DNA from: Anastrepha obliqua
Lineage: Eukaryota; Arthropoda; Insecta; Diptera; Tephritidae
Reading direction: 5' to 3'
Length of the DNA stretch: 64,000 nt
NCBI RefSeq assembly: GCF_027943255.1
Contig: NC_072893.1
Location: 61,288,001 to 61,352,000, forward strand
Part shown: in pieces, positions 44,698-56,193 of the stretch
Numbering within the stretch: the first letter of the stretch is position 1
Layout of the letters: the number at the start of each line of letters is the position of its first letter
Translations under genes and position numbers: made by a program
The notes under the pieces: generated by a model
The model's input: only the letters and a program-made list of their open reading frames with translations
Told to the model about the DNA's origin: nothing
The model's database searches: none

Positions 44698-45013
44698 TAG
44701 TAGGGTGGCACCAAAGTAAGCTTCTTAAAAAAAAGATAGGTGGCTTGTCAACAGGATTTTGGCTCTTCAGGATATCAGAAACGAAAAAGTTAAACTGATT
44801 ATTATTCTGTAGGCTTGTCATTCTGGCAGGTGTGACAATGGGAATTTTTTTTGAAAAATAACAAATGAAAACATACCTTTATTCAAAAGTCCGCCATTTT
44901 GGAGCGCTTAAGGTTAAAATATAGATTTCGATTATTAAAAATTCGTATTTTTTTATTTAGTAAAAAGGTTATTCAAAAACTAAACTGGATGAATAATTTT
45001 GCGCCACCTTCTA
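44698..45013. mobile_element. Degenerate member of the ACAAGGTGG repeat family
   Basis: The right end ATTTTGCGCCACCTT (about 44995-45009) and the internal TTTGGAGCGCTTAAGGTTAA (near 44898) match the element at 18829-19114. The left end near 44703, AGGGTGGCACCAAAG, is a weak inverted counterpart. Confidence 0.4.
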
Positions 45014-45229
45014 TATGTAGATACATTCTGAGGGGAAAAATAAAAAAAGATAATAAATATTATGTAATATATAATTAAAGAAAAATGAATTAATTAAAAC
45101 TTAAAAGAAAATCTTTATAATATATAATGAAATTTTTTTTAACGAAAAATCACTTTTGCTTCAAATGCACTAAAATATAGGGTTTTTTGATAAGAGGAGT
45201 TATTTTGATATTCAAAGAAAAATGCAATT

Positions 45230-45670
45230 TTTTAATATAAATGATTGCATGTTTATTTCATTATAAAGTCAAAGATATGCCGTTAATAGTGGAAAATAAC
45301 ATCAGACAAATTACCACCCCCACCACGCTTACAGGACAATATCCTTTTCATGAAATTTTCCTTAACAGAATTGCAAAGTGGCTGCTCTATGTCCTCGATA
45401 GCCTCACGAATTCCATCTTTGAGGTCTTGAATCGACCCTGGACTGTTGGCGTAGATCTTTTCTTTCACGTGGCCCCAAAGGAAAAAGCCACAAGATGTTA
45501 AATCACAAGATCTCAGTGGCCAATTGTAAATATCTCTTCGATGTAGCGCCTTCTTGTTGAAAATAAACGTTGTTCAGATCAATACCATCCAACTCCGGCC
45601 ATAAAAAATCGGTAATCATCTCTCGATAGCGCAATCCATTCACCTGTAACACCTGTTATTGGAAAACCCT
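45230..45670 (-). pseudogene. DD41D-type transposase C-terminal relic
   Basis: Minus strand. From 45655 the sequence gives V-N-G-L-R-Y-R-E-M-I, then F-Q-Q-E-G-A-T where the second catalytic D is replaced by E. Before 45490, K-E-K-I-Y-A-N-S-P-G-S-I-Q-D-L-K and I-R-E-A-I-E-D-I-E form the C-terminal block, ending R-I-L-S-C-K-R-G-G-G-G. The third catalytic region is deleted between them. No TIRs were found. Confidence 0.7.
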
Positions 45671-45683
45671 TTATAAGTAAGTA

Positions 45684-46276
45684 TAGGGTGATCAATCATG
45701 AGGTGCTTTTTTCAATAGTTAAAAAAAAACAAAAATGTAAATTATGTTCAAAACCTTTATTTATCATTTGAAAGGACATTCTTTGACATTTACTTTTTGA
45801 ATATGATTTCATTCAAATGTTGGCCACAACTACGCTTAAGGTGGTCCATTCTGAAGGTCCAATTTTCAATCACTCGTTCGAGCATTTCGACTGGTATGTC
45901 GTAATGTTGGCTTCCAGAGCTTCAATCGTAGCTGGTTTATCAGCATAGACCTTGGACTTCACGAATCCCTAAAGAAAAAAGTCCAAAGGTGTGATATCAC
46001 AAGATCTTGGTGGCCAACTCACAGGTCCTAAACGTGAAATCAGCTGCTCTCCGAAATGACTTCTCAATAAAGTCATTGTTTCACGAGCTGTATGGCAACA
46101 GAACGCTGATTTTCATAATACAGTTGAACAATTTGTAGACGTTGTTGCGGTGTGAGTCTTCCCATGATGAAATGCCAAACGCTGTTCAACAAATCCACGA
46201 TGACAGTTTGCCACAACTCGCGCGCGATCGTAAAAAAAACGCAAATGAAAAAAACTCCTCTTAATTGATCACCCTA
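45684..46276 (-). mobile_element. DD41D-type deletion derivative, 593 bp
   Basis: TA flanks at 45682-45683 and 46277-46278. Inverted ends TAGGGTGATCAATCATGAGG (left) and the complement of TAGGGTGATCAATTAAGAGG (right). On the minus strand a transposase start (M-G-R-L-T-P-Q-Q-R-L-Q-I-V-Q-L-Y-Y) runs into the region E-Q-L-I-S-R, W-P-P-R-S-C-D-I-T-P-L-D (third D), K-V-Y-A-D-K-P-A-T-I and a C-terminus with several frame changes. So the first two catalytic residues are deleted while both protein ends remain. Confidence 0.88.
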
Positions 46277-46281
46277 TACAA

Positions 46282-46860
46282 GGGGGGTTTAATAAGTATC
46301 CGTCTTAGAAATGAGGACACCGTTTTTTCCAACATTTTTTTTTTTCATTATAGTCCCTTTTTCAAAGATACACTCAATTTTTTGTGAAAGCAATCGAATA
46401 ACTCACTGTGGTATTGTCAGATGATCGTTCTTCCTTTTTCTAAAAAATCCAGGAGGATGAAACTGTTCGCATTCCAAACAATTCGCCTTCTTCGGAGCAG
46501 ATTCACCGGAAGAAATCCATTGTTTTGATTGTTGCTTAGTTTCTGGTGTGTGATGAGGTTTCATCAACGCTGACAACTTGACACAAATTCCTTCGGATCT
46601 CGCTTACATTGCTTCGAAGTTATCTGCCGCATTCGCTTGTTGTTGCTTGTGAGCACTCGCGGCACCCATCCGGCCTACAATTTTTTCAGTGCCAACTTCT
46701 CATGTAAAATAAATATTAATTGCCGGTCCGGTCGATACACCCATGGCCAATACGTGCGTCGATCAGCCAGAACCATGTCGTGGACTTTTTAAATGATTTC
46801 CTCAGTAACCACGTTTTTCCGAAAGAAACTTAAAAGATGGTATAAAATTTCGATACCCTG
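46282..46860 (-). pseudogene. Mariner relic, same family as 22933-23470
   Basis: The left end TTTAATAAGTATCCGTCTTA matches the other copy's end. On the minus strand the recognisable parts are Q-Q-S-K-Q-W-I-S-S-G-E-S-A-P-K-K (near 46540-46495), H-H-T and W-M-G-A-A-S-A-H-K near 46650-46670, and the second helix-turn-helix near 46700-46780. Frequent indels. Confidence 0.7.
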
Positions 46861-48599
46861 TGGATGAAAGTAAATTTTATTTAGATTTTATAAAAACTTT
46901 TCTGCGAATACTATGTGTAGAAATTCTTTATTCATAAAAATAGATACACTTGACAGTCAAAAAGATTGTTTCTTTTAATCCCGAACTTGAAAAGGCGAAC
47001 AAAATATTAGAATTGAAAAACTAATGGAACATAGCTAGAGATACCACAATTGAACATGACGTCTCAAAGGCAACTTCTCTGCATGCCATCAAAAAGGGTG
47101 TTAAAGTAAAGTGGGGCTGATTGCTGATTTGTTTGTGTAAAAATTCCCTAAAGATTTTCGACGTACTGTGGAAATATGGTTTTTAAAGCTATTGCCAGGC
47201 CTGAAGTCACAATGATGAGGCCAAATCAGTTGGTAAATGGTAGATGCTCCATAAGTCCTTTTCCTTTTTAGTGAGCTTTGTTTTTGTACTGGCAGAGCAC
47301 AGTTATATTTTAATCAGAGGATATGTTTTCAGTTGATCAGATGGAGCTAAGCAACTGGTACTTATATGCGACTTATCAGCTCTTTGTCATTGGACTGGGA
47401 CAACTCAGCCGATATACCATCTCCTCTAGAAGCCTTGTTTATTTACAGATCAGTAATTTCTATCACTTTATTTATCAAAAAACTCTACACAAGATATAAG
47501 GGCAGTTCACCGCGTAGGATTTAAGAGTAAGAGCAAATATTTTAAAGACAAAAACAAAGTCCTTCAAAGCTGCTTCTCACTAATTGCTAAGTACATACAT
47601 ACATATGTCTGTATGCTAGAAGAAAGATTCAAAATGCTTTTCTTGTCTTGTTGTGCCAATTGCGAGTATTTCGGCGAAGTCGTACGCACGTTTTGAATAC
47701 GAACTGCTTCCTTTCTGTTAAGATGAGCAGCATACCATTGCAAGATTGTTTACTTTGGTGCACTATTGAATACAAATGCACACACTTATATACACGCACA
47801 AGAATGCACATGCACACAAGAATATTTATAAGGCATTCTGCCCAAATGAAGTTGCTGATATCTGAAGGAAGAAATTCTGGCACAAGAAGTCGCTAACTGC
47901 CATTGCGCGGCATCGCAGATGACAGCGAAGGCGAGGGAATGCATTCGAGTCGTTGCATTTAACTGCGAAAAACTAATTAAGTTTTGTGTTTAAGTGTAAA
48001 TAATTTCTTTGCGGTTGCCACAAAGCGACTTGCCAAATTGCCCCAAATAACGCAGCTTTGCGAGGGCGGGACGATTGCTGAATGGAATGTGCATTTGCCG
48101 TACTGCATATTGCATATGTGTGCAGGTACATACATTGTATGTGTGTGAATGGCATTTTGTTACGGATGTGTATTCGCAAAAGTACTCTCAATTGCTGTGT
48201 TTCTACTTTCCATCATAACTTTTATAGCATTGAAATTTCGCGCGCTCAACTTTTGCTTAGAGTCTCGAGTCTAATGCAGAGTTCACATATGAATTTTTTT
48301 TGTTTATGTGTTTGTTTATGGTTAGAATTGTATATGGTATATAATGGTATAGTGTCCTTATTCTGAGATATGTGGGATAAAAACAAAATTTTCAATAAAT
48401 TATGTGAGCTGGTAGGAAATATTTTTCTACTAAAAGTATGTGCAGAGTGGGATGCTTTCACGCAGCTTATCGCTAAGTCTCGCTTTTGGGTTAATGTGCA
48501 GTGCAGTGCAGTGCCTTTCGAGCTGAGATTACAGTGATTAAATGCTCTGTAAAATATCTCGGGACAGAAGGGCTGAGATGAGATATATCCATGTTTAAT
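46861..48599. other. Gene-free stretch
   Basis: No supported gene. From about 47580 to 48260 the composition is less AT-rich and the sequence is unique in the window. Small frames (for example 47648-47896) are rich in H, T and R because of repeated ACACAT phrases and are not convincing. Confidence 0.45.
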
Positions 48600-48795
48600 G
48601 GCAGGCAATGGTGAACCGCTTTGCGTATTTCTGCCATGAAAAGCTCCTCTTAAAAGGCACCTCTGTCATTCCGAAGTGGCATAACTCTGTTTGTGGAACA
48701 AACATCAAGGCAGGCACACAGGAGGTGGAGTTCGCCCAGAAAACCGCCAAAGGAGGATGTAAGCGCCAATTATATGTACTTGTATATATATATCA
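48600..48795 (+). mobile_element. SINE 3' fragment
   Basis: GGCAGGCAATGGTGAACCGC, a block starting GTATTTCTGCCATG, and the end CGCCAATTATATGT match the second half of the SINE at 42564-42868. The tRNA-related head with A and B boxes is missing. Confidence 0.65.
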
Positions 48796-49079
48796 AAAAT
48801 ATCTCGGGTCCTAAATGACGCTCTAAGTCAACTGATTTTAGTTCCTTTTATTTTGTTAGGCTCCACATATGTGATTTCCATTCTTACCAATCGCCATTGC
48901 TTGACATTTGTAAAAGTTATGCCGCAGTCTACCTCTGCTCGCGTTTTCATTTTTTTACAGTTTTAAAAGTGGATTTGAATTTGCAACAACGAGTTTCTAT
49001 TAGATTTTGCATTTTTACGTAATGATACTCCAAAGAAAACAGCTGTTTACGAGTAGCATGAATACTTCAGAAGAGTGAT

Positions 49080-49850
49080 GAAAACATCAATTAAGTGAAA
49101 GAACAACCGCAAACTTACCCATCCGAGAACTGATAGAGGGCTTCAACATTGCTTATGGATCCGTTCAGCACGTTGTCGTTAATGATATGGGTTTGTGGCG
49201 TGTCGCAGCAAAGTTGGTCCCAAAGCACCTCGCCAAAGACAAGATTTTTAAGACTGAATGCGACACAACATTCATCAAACTAATCATTAATGGCGACGAA
49301 GCGTGGGTTTATGAGTACGAGGCGCAATCCGGACATTAGACGAGTGAGTGGAGAGCTCCGAATGAACTAAGACCAAAAACGCCGCGCCTTTTCCAGTCAA
49401 AAGTTAATAAGGATTATTATTTGGGCGTTATGAGACTTATACGTGAAGCAGTTCGCAATTCGCCAAAAAAGAAAGCATGCGTGGGTAAAAAACGTATGGA
49501 TTTTACGCTATGATAACTCACCGTCGCACAGTGCCATCACCATTCGTGAATTTTTGACCACGAATGAAACGAATACCATCCAACAATCATCAAATTTACC
49601 TGACATGGCTCTTTGCGATTTTTTTCTGTTCTGATTCTGATCGAGTCAAAAAACTACTACGGTGAACGCTTTTTAACAGCCGAATGCAAGTAATTGACTA
49701 ATCAAACACTACTGAGATACATAGTTGCCATTATACCAAAAATGGAGTTCCAGATATGTGTCAAAAACTGGATCAAATGCTAGCATAAGTGCGTTGCAGC
49801 TAATGGATAGAACTTTGAAGGCGAGAGAAGCACTTTTGTAGGAATACTTA
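49080..49850 (+). pseudogene. Mariner DD34D transposase relic, internally deleted
   Basis: Plus strand. I-R-E-L-I-E-G-F-N-I-A-Y-G-S-V-Q (second helix-turn-helix), L-V-P-K-H-L, and G-D-E-A-W-V-Y-E-Y-E (first D) are followed by a stop. Then, after a gap in which the W-W-D/F-F-D-like region is lost, come Y-Y-L-G-V-M-R-L-I-R-E-A-V-R. The second catalytic region, Y-D-N-S-P-S-H-S-A, is in the frame 49443-49634, followed by L-P-D-M-A-L-C-D (third D). The end near 49740-49830 has V-K-N-W-I-K-like sequence. TIRs were not found. Confidence 0.75.
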
Positions 49851-50513
49851 TCTAAATTTGCTGACCTTCTAACAACCTCTAGATTTTTTCCTTCGAATTT
49901 TTCAAGATTTTTCAAGAAAAAAACTATAAATGGCAAACAGAGTTAATCGGTTTAAGTGCAATATTCATGTACGGATATATATTTATTTATCTAGCCGATG
50001 ACCTTGGAAGCCAGTACCTTAGATTTACGTGTAGCAATTATTTACAATTGTTTCTCTTTAAATAGCACTCGAGAAAAGAGGTGCAAACCCTATACTAACA
50101 CATTGGATAAGCCAAATGCTTAATCAGAGGATTATTAAAGCCTCGTTCGGCCAAGCTGAACTTAATGTAACAACAGTGAAGGGATGTCCGCAAGGAGGAG
50201 TTCTTTCTCCACTGCTATGGTCCCTACAAGTTTATGACTCGGTGCAGCATCTAAACAATAAGGGATTTATAACCATTGGTTATGCACATGACACATCTGT
50301 TATAATAAAAGGCAATCATGAAAGGACACTAACAGACTTAATGCAAAATGCCTTGAACGCAACATGGGAATGGTGTAAAAAAGGGGCTGTCGATCAACCC
50401 CAACAAAACCACAATTATCCCCTTCACAAGAAAAAGAAAGTTGGAGTTTCCTATATTGAAAATAAATGAAACAATGAGGATGAATGATGATTCACAAAAA
50501 TGGTATAGGACTA

Positions 50514-51781
50514 TGGATAAGTTCGTGCGGTTTTTTTTCGAAATTTGAAACTTTATTGACGTAAAATGGTTACAAATTTAATATTCAAAGTATTGTCCAT
50601 CGCTTACTATTACTTTTTCCCATCTTTCTGGCAATTCACGGATTCCCTTTGTGAAAAATTCGGTCGGTTTTGCCGCAATCCACGAATCGATCCATTTTTT
50701 GACTTCATCGTAATTACGGAAGTGCTGGTCAGCCAGGCCATGTTGCATCGATCGGAAGAGATAGTAATCGGATGGCGCAAGGTCTGGACTATACGGCGGG
50801 TGGGGTAGGACATCCCATTTGAGCGTTTCTAAGTATGTTTTGACCACTTGTGCAACATGTGGCCGAGCATTGTCATGTTGCAAAATAACTTTGTCGTGTC
50901 TATCGGCGTATTGCGGCCGTTTTTCTCGCAGTGCTCGGCTCAAACGCATCAATTGTCGTCGGTAGACATCCCCCGTAATCGTTTCATTCGGTTTCAGTAG
51001 CTCATAATACACAACACCCAGCTGGTCCCACCAGATACACAGCATAACCTTCAGGCCATGAATATTCTGCGCCGACGTCGATGTTGAAGCATGGCCAGGG
51101 TATCCATACGTTGCCCGACGTTTTGGATTGTCGTAATGGACCCACTTTTCATCACCAATCACAATTCGATGCAAAAAACCCTTTCTTTTGTGCCGTTGAA
51201 GCAGTTGTTCGCATGCCATAAAACGGCGTTCAACGTCTCTTGGCTTCAATTCATACGGCACCCAATGGCCTACCTTTCGGATCATTCCCATGGCTTTTAA
51301 ACGTTTGGAAATGGTTGATTGATCAACTCCCAAAGTTTTTGCAACCTCTTCTTGCGTTTGAGCCGGATCTTGATCGAGCAATTCCTCCAATTCGGTATCC
51401 ATGAACTTTGGCGGCGCACCCTCGCGTTCTTCGTCTTCCAAGCCAAAATCACCACTTTTAAAGCGTGCAAACCACTTCTGGCACGTTCGCTCAGCTAGAG
51501 CATGCTCACCATAAATTTCCACCAAGATACGATGACTTTCGGCTGCTTTTTTCTTCATATTAAAATAATGAAGAAGAATTCCCCGCAAAAACACATTATT
51601 TGGCACGAAATTCGACATTTTCAAGTGTGGTAAAAATATTGTTGTTTACGCTTCAAATAAAAAACTTATACTGACGTTTGTGCCTTACGACAGTAGCTCT
51701 CCAATGAATGTTTGGAAATGTGGATCGATGGAATAATAATCAAGTTACGCCATCTGTTGTAAAACCGCACGAACTTATCGA
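50514..51781 (-). mobile_element. Intact Mos1-like mariner, 1268 bp
   Basis: Flanked by TA at 50512-50513 and 51782-51783. The TIRs, about 21 bp with one mismatch, read TGGATAAGTTCGTGCGG and TCGATAAGTTCGTGCGG. The length and layout are standard for mariner. It carries an uninterrupted transposase and is inserted in an older LINE. The best candidate for a mobile element still able to move in this window. Confidence 0.95.
50578..51618 (-). CDS. Mariner transposase, intact, DD34D
   Basis: A 346-residue transposase starting at the ATG at 51618 (M-S-N-F-V-P-N); a TTG two codons upstream is less likely. The family norm is about 345. First helix-turn-helix around residues 14-55 with K-K-A-A-E-S-H-R and T-C-Q-K-W-F-A-R-F-K-S-G-D-F. 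Second helix-turn-helix with L-G-V-D-Q-S-T-I-S-K-R-L. The conserved linker reads W-V-P-Y-E-L (W-V-P-H-E-L in Mos1). Catalytic triad: first D in V-I-G-D-E-K-W-V; second in L-Q-H-D-N-A-R-P-H; third in Y-S-P-D-L-A-P-S-D-Y-Y-L-F, with 34 residues between the last two. The C-terminus L-P-E-R-W-E-K-V-I...Y-F-E-Y is typical of the mauritiana subfamily. I see no frame break and no missing key residue. Activity is inference. Confidence 0.93.
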   Translation of the reverse strand: MSNFVPNNVFLRGILLHYFNMKKKAAESHRILVEIYGEHALAERTCQKWFARFKSGDFGLEDEEREGAPPKFMDTELEELLDQDPAQTQEEVAKTLGVDQSTISKRLKAMGMIRKVGHWVPYELKPRDVERRFMACEQLLQRHKRKGFLHRIVIGDEKWVHYDNPKRRATYGYPGHASTSTSAQNIHGLKVMLCIWWDQLGVVYYELLKPNETITGDVYRRQLMRLSRALREKRPQYADRHDKVILQHDNARPHVAQVVKTYLETLKWDVLPHPPYSPDLAPSDYYLFRSMQHGLADQHFRNYDEVKKWIDSWIAAKPTEFFTKGIRELPERWEKVIVSDGQYFEY

Positions 51782-52665
51782 TAGACCATTACATTGATGG
51801 ATCAAATACACTTTATGGTGTGTAGGAGTAGTGGGGCCCAGAATCCACAAGTCATTCTCTCTCACCAGGGACACCACTATCTTCCAAGCGGAATTATATG
51901 CAATAATGGAAGCAGCAAACATCATGTAACGTAGAAACCACAAGATAATAAAGATTAGAATACTCTCGGACATCCAATCAGTTCTAAAAGCTTTAGATAG
52001 ATATACCAACAACTCAAAAACTCTCTTAGAATGGCACAAGGCACTCAATAACCTGGCATCCAAAAACAATGTCTCATTAATTTGGGTACCAGAACATAAG
52101 GGATATGACGGCAACGAAAAGGCAGACTTTCAAGGCATCGGACCTAGTCCCATGTTTGGATTTATCAAAAGCAGCCTAAAACAAAAAGTAAAATACTGGG
52201 CCTAAACTCGAATGAATCAGCATTGGAACAACGTAGAGGGTCTTAGACACTCCAAAAAGTTCTTAAGTTTCAATGCTAAAAGAGGTAACATGGCCCTCAC
52301 GTTAAACAGAAAGAGCATTCGCACTCTCACAGGCGCCCTCAAGGGTCACTTCACCTGCAACAAACACTTACATAGATTAGGCATAACTAATACCAGCACC
52401 TGCAGATTTTGCTGCGAAAATGAGGAGTCTATAGAACATCTCATCATCGAATGTCCGGGGTTGACGTATAGAAGGAAAAGGTTTTTAAGTTCATGCTTAT
52501 AGATGAAGGCCTACAATCACTGCCTCAGAAGGAGCTGGCACAATTCAAAAGCATACTTAACAGTCAATAGACAGCATAGGGTGCACAATAGATGAATATG
52601 GTAGCAGTGCTAAAGGCCTATACCTTAACCCTTTACTACCATTCACCATTAACCGTTTTCTTTAA

Positions 52666-53231
52666 ATAAATAAATAAAATAAAAAATAAAAATGATATGT
52701 TTAAAAAACAATTGCTTTATTTAATTTTAGCTATTTTTTTTTAAATACTGCTCATTCTACATCCAAAGCCATATAAATCAAGGTTTCAAACTTTGTGAAA
52801 AATTAAAAAAAATTACATCAAAACTTAAAATTTTTTTTGAATTTTTTTTTATTTTGAGTTGTTGAATGGGTTAAAATTCAATTCTAGTGCAGTAAAATGC
52901 AAGTTTGTAGTGTAAAAAAATTTTCATCGATTAAAGATAATTTTTTTACAGACGGAATTGGTAATTTTTCCCATATCCAATTTTGTTTGCGAATGACTTT
53001 TTACTAAATAAAAAAAAAAAAAACGATTTTGGGTTATGGAAAGCTTTATTTTAACCTTTATGAGCTCCATTGCTTGCTGTTTGTACTTTATACAGCATCT
53101 TTCCAATTCACATGTGTCAAATATGACTGGTGTACTACGCCAATTGCAAAAATTATAAGACAAACGATAGGCTGATTAATTTTGCCCCACCTTGTAACAA
53201 ATTTCGAGCAAAAAACATTCAACTAAATGAC
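52666..53231. mobile_element. ACAAGGTGG-family fragment plus AT-rich sequence
   Basis: Positions 53040-53200 on the minus strand match the interior of the element at 18829-19114 (CAAGCAATGGAGCTCATAAA) and end TAATTTTGCCCCACCTTGT. The other end was not found, so the copy is truncated. The rest (52670-53030) is AT-rich and has no recognised feature. Confidence 0.5.
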
Positions 53232-53253
53232 TAAGGGGTTAGGGGTAGTCAGA
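53232..53253 (+). repeat. Left TIR of the unclassified transposon
   Basis: TAAGGGGTTAGGGGTAGTCA plus GA. Pairs with 56194-56215. Confidence 0.88.
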
Positions 53254-54003
53254 GGCCCGAAAAAATGATGATGTTCAATAAGTTTTTTTTTTGCTAGTCA
53301 GTTGCTTTATTTTACAAAAATAAAAACACAACATTAATACATCATGTTTCGACTTGACTTTAGCAAAATTTCAAAAAAAAAAAAATTATAATTGTAAAAA
53401 TTAGCGCTATTTGTGTGGAGCCCGTTTCTACAGAAATCCCTTGCGGTCATCATCACAAGTCCTTGAAGATTCATCTAAAATCAATCGGACAAGAGAAATA
53501 AGTTAATTAATTAAGTAATAGATAATCTTGTGCCTGATTAAACCTTTTTTTCAAAATTTACAATATGGCGGCCTCAGGAAATATTTTTCAGATTTTCGAG
53601 AAAAAACCCACAATTAATTGTAAAAAAAAATCGAAATTTTGCAAAAAAAAAAATCCTTTGATCAGGCACGAGTTTTTTACGGTTTTCAAAAGCAATACAA
53701 ATTTTACTTAAATCTACCAAGTTTTAAGTTACAGTGATCTCCAGTTCAAAGAACATAGTTTTGAGAAAAACTCATTTAAAATTTTGCTATCGATTTATGT
53801 AGAGTTATACGAATTACACTGCACAACAGCACTTCTGATGATTGGGTTATGATACATGTTTTTAGTCCAATTTTTAATGACAATTTTAAATCTGTAACTG
53901 AAATACCCGTATCAGCTCTATATGACTCTATCTGACACATTTGACTTTTTGTAATGAAACACTATAGGTTTAAAGATTATTTTATTTTATTGCCTTCTTA
54001 AGT

Positions 54004-55656
54004 TTAAAAAAATTTTCTTTTATATGATATCCTTGCTGAAGTTGAAAGCATAGAACTGTTGTTAATGCTCCAACAATAGTCGGCCATCATGTGTGTATTC
54101 CAGTAACCTTGATAGCGTTCCTCCATCGTACGAAGGTCCTGGTGGAATCGCTCGCCCTGTTCTTCGCTGAGATCCCCAAGATTGGCTGGAAAATAGTCCA
54201 GATGGTTGTGAAGAAAGTGTAACTTAATGCTCATATTACATCTAACCCTTTGGAAGTGACCCATTAGTTGTTCGACGTGCTGAGAATAGTCAGAACTTTT
54301 TTTATTTCCTAAGAAATTTTGAAGAAGCCAAACAAACTCATTCCATGCCATTTTCTCAATCACTGTCATAGTGTCTATGAAATTTGAGTCTTTTATTAAC
54401 GACCTTATCTGTGACCCGTCCAAAATACCGGCTTTTATCTTTTCTGCACCCAATTTTGGAAACTTTTTAGACAGAAAAAGAAAACAATTTCCATTTTTGT
54501 CAAGAGCTTTAACAAATTGTTTTATAAGCCCCAGTTTTATATGTAACGGAGGTAAAATTATACGATCCCTTGATACTAAAGGTGGGTTTATCCCGTTCTG
54601 TTGTCCTGGTACGAACGCTTCTCGAGCAGGCCAATCTTGTTTAATCCAGTGTAAATTTTTAGCTCTACTATCCCATAAGCAAAGACAACAGGGAAACTTT
54701 GTGTAACCACCTTGTTGGCCTAAAACAAAGTTTACCATTTTTAAATCGACACATATGACCCAATTGTGTTCCGCATATTTAATTTTGTCTAAAACCAGAG
54801 CAATAATTGTATATTCTTCTTTTACTTTAGTAGAATGTGCAATAGGCAATGAGCCCAATTTGTTCCCATTGTGTAAGAGAACACATTTTAAACTCCGTTT
54901 TAATGAATCTATAATTAAACGCCACTCACTAGAATCGTAATTTTGTAATCCCATTGCAGCCATTAAACCAGGTAGATTTTTACAAAATACAAAGTCATCT
55001 TCTTCAGCAAAATATTCAAGGAAAGTTTGTTCTCTTCTGCGATAGTAAGAGATTTTACTTTCTTTTGTGACTAAGTTTCTTGCTTTTAATCTAGACGCCA
55101 AAATTTCTGAACCAGTCTTTGACAGTCCCAGACCTCTAATGAGGTCGTTTAAATCATCTTGGTTCAATGGTTTTGGTGTTCCCAAGTCACAATCAAAGTC
55201 ACTATCGCTATTGTCTGTTTTTGCCTAAAAATGTAAAGGTTCTTCCTGTGAAGCACCGGGTTGAGGTTCAGATGACATCGCACGTTTATGTGCCGATCGT
55301 ATGGAAGGATATTCCCATTTGCCTCGATTTTTTCGGTTAATCCCAGTTATTTTTACCATACAAAAATAACAGTCGTCGTGGTGGTTCACAGGTTCAATCC
55401 AGATCATAGCAGTTTCGTATCTAAATTTATTCCTTTTCTTATTCGTCCACAAACGTAGAAACTCAACGCACGTTTTGCATACCTTTTGTGGAATCCAAGG
55501 CTTATTTTTCATTTCCATTGGGTGACCGAAGTAATTTTTGTACGCCTCATTTACGAACGATGTCACATTCAAACGGTTTTCTTGAAACATATACTCTCCG
55601 CAAATAAAACAAAAACTATTCCGGTCATTTATACAAACTCGTCTTGACGATGCCAT
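54004..55656 (-). pseudogene. Unclassified transposon protein, 550 codons with one in-frame TAG
   Basis: Two open frames in the same phase, 55656-55228 (143 residues from ATG) and 55224-54004, are separated by a single TAG at 55225-55227. The N-terminal part is cysteine-rich: C-F-I-C near residue 16, W-I-P-Q-K-V-C-K-T-C-V-E-F near 53-65, and H-D-D-C-Y-F-C near 93, a zinc-binding layout. An S/E/P-rich linker then leads into the second part with Y-Y-R-R-R-E-Q-T-F-L-E-Y-F, V-I-C-V-D-L-K-M-V, T-K-F-P-C-C-L-C-L-W-D-S-R, L-P-P-L-H-I-K-L-G-L-I-K-Q, L-H-F-L-H-N-H-L-D-Y-F and G-E-R-F-H-Q-D-L-R-T-M-E-E-R-Y. From memory, similar uncharacterised predicted proteins occur in many arthropod genomes, but I cannot name a family. 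Possible acidic metal-binding residues are D in V-D-L-K-M and the F-H-Q-D/M-E-E region. Apart from the TAG I see no damage. Readthrough, a short unrecognised intron, or recent inactivation would each explain it. Confidence 0.75.
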
Positions 55657-56193
55657 AACAAATAATATTAAGAAAACTTAATATTTGTTTAAATATTCGT
55701 CAATTAACACTGAAATATAGTGATTTTTTTGTGATAGCTATAACTCGTAAACAAGAGCTGTTACAAAAAAAATGAGGGTATATTTAGAATCAGCGTTGTC
55801 AAATTAGTAAACATTAATTATCAAAAGTCATTCATCAGACAAAAAGTGCGATTTTGTTTTTTTGTGTTATTTAATTACTTACACTGTGTCATCTATTCCT
55901 GGGCCATATAATAGTTCTTAAGCCGTCATAGCAGCTCCCGAAATATCGATTTTCTGTGGCCTACGTATCATTCTACCCTCTCGAGTGTTATCGTTAGCGC
56001 GCTTATCTGCCACTTTCATACGTGCAGCATCCATTTTTTCAGCATACGAACGCTCCGGAGTGCCAGAGTGCCCTTTGTTAATTGTTGAATAACTCGAAAA
56101 TTATTTGTCAGATTTCCTTCAAATTTATACACAATATTTTTAAGATATTACACTTTAAGAAAATGGAAAACAAAAATCCAATTGTTTGAAAAT

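Larger units (their letters stand above)
50053..52665 (+). pseudogene. LINE: RT and RNase H parts, split by a mariner
   Basis: The left part (50062-50513) encodes the RT core: I-K-A-S-F-G-Q, G-C-P-Q-G-G-V-L-S-P-L-L-W, and G-Y-A-H-D-T where the catalytic Y-A-D-D is changed. After the mariner (50514-51781) the right part continues with RNase H: Y-I-D-G-S (near 51790), F-Q-A-E-L-Y-A-I-M (51885-51911), I-L-S-D-I-Q-S-V (51960-51985), and I-W-V-P-E-H-K-G-Y-D-G-N near 52080-52115. It ends with a C-C-H-C-like knuckle, C-R-F-C-C...H-L-I-I-E-C, at 52400-52460. The 3' end is near 52665 with a TAAATAAATAAATAAAA tail. Several stops and frame changes. The order suits the I/LOA/R1-like group. Confidence 0.8.
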
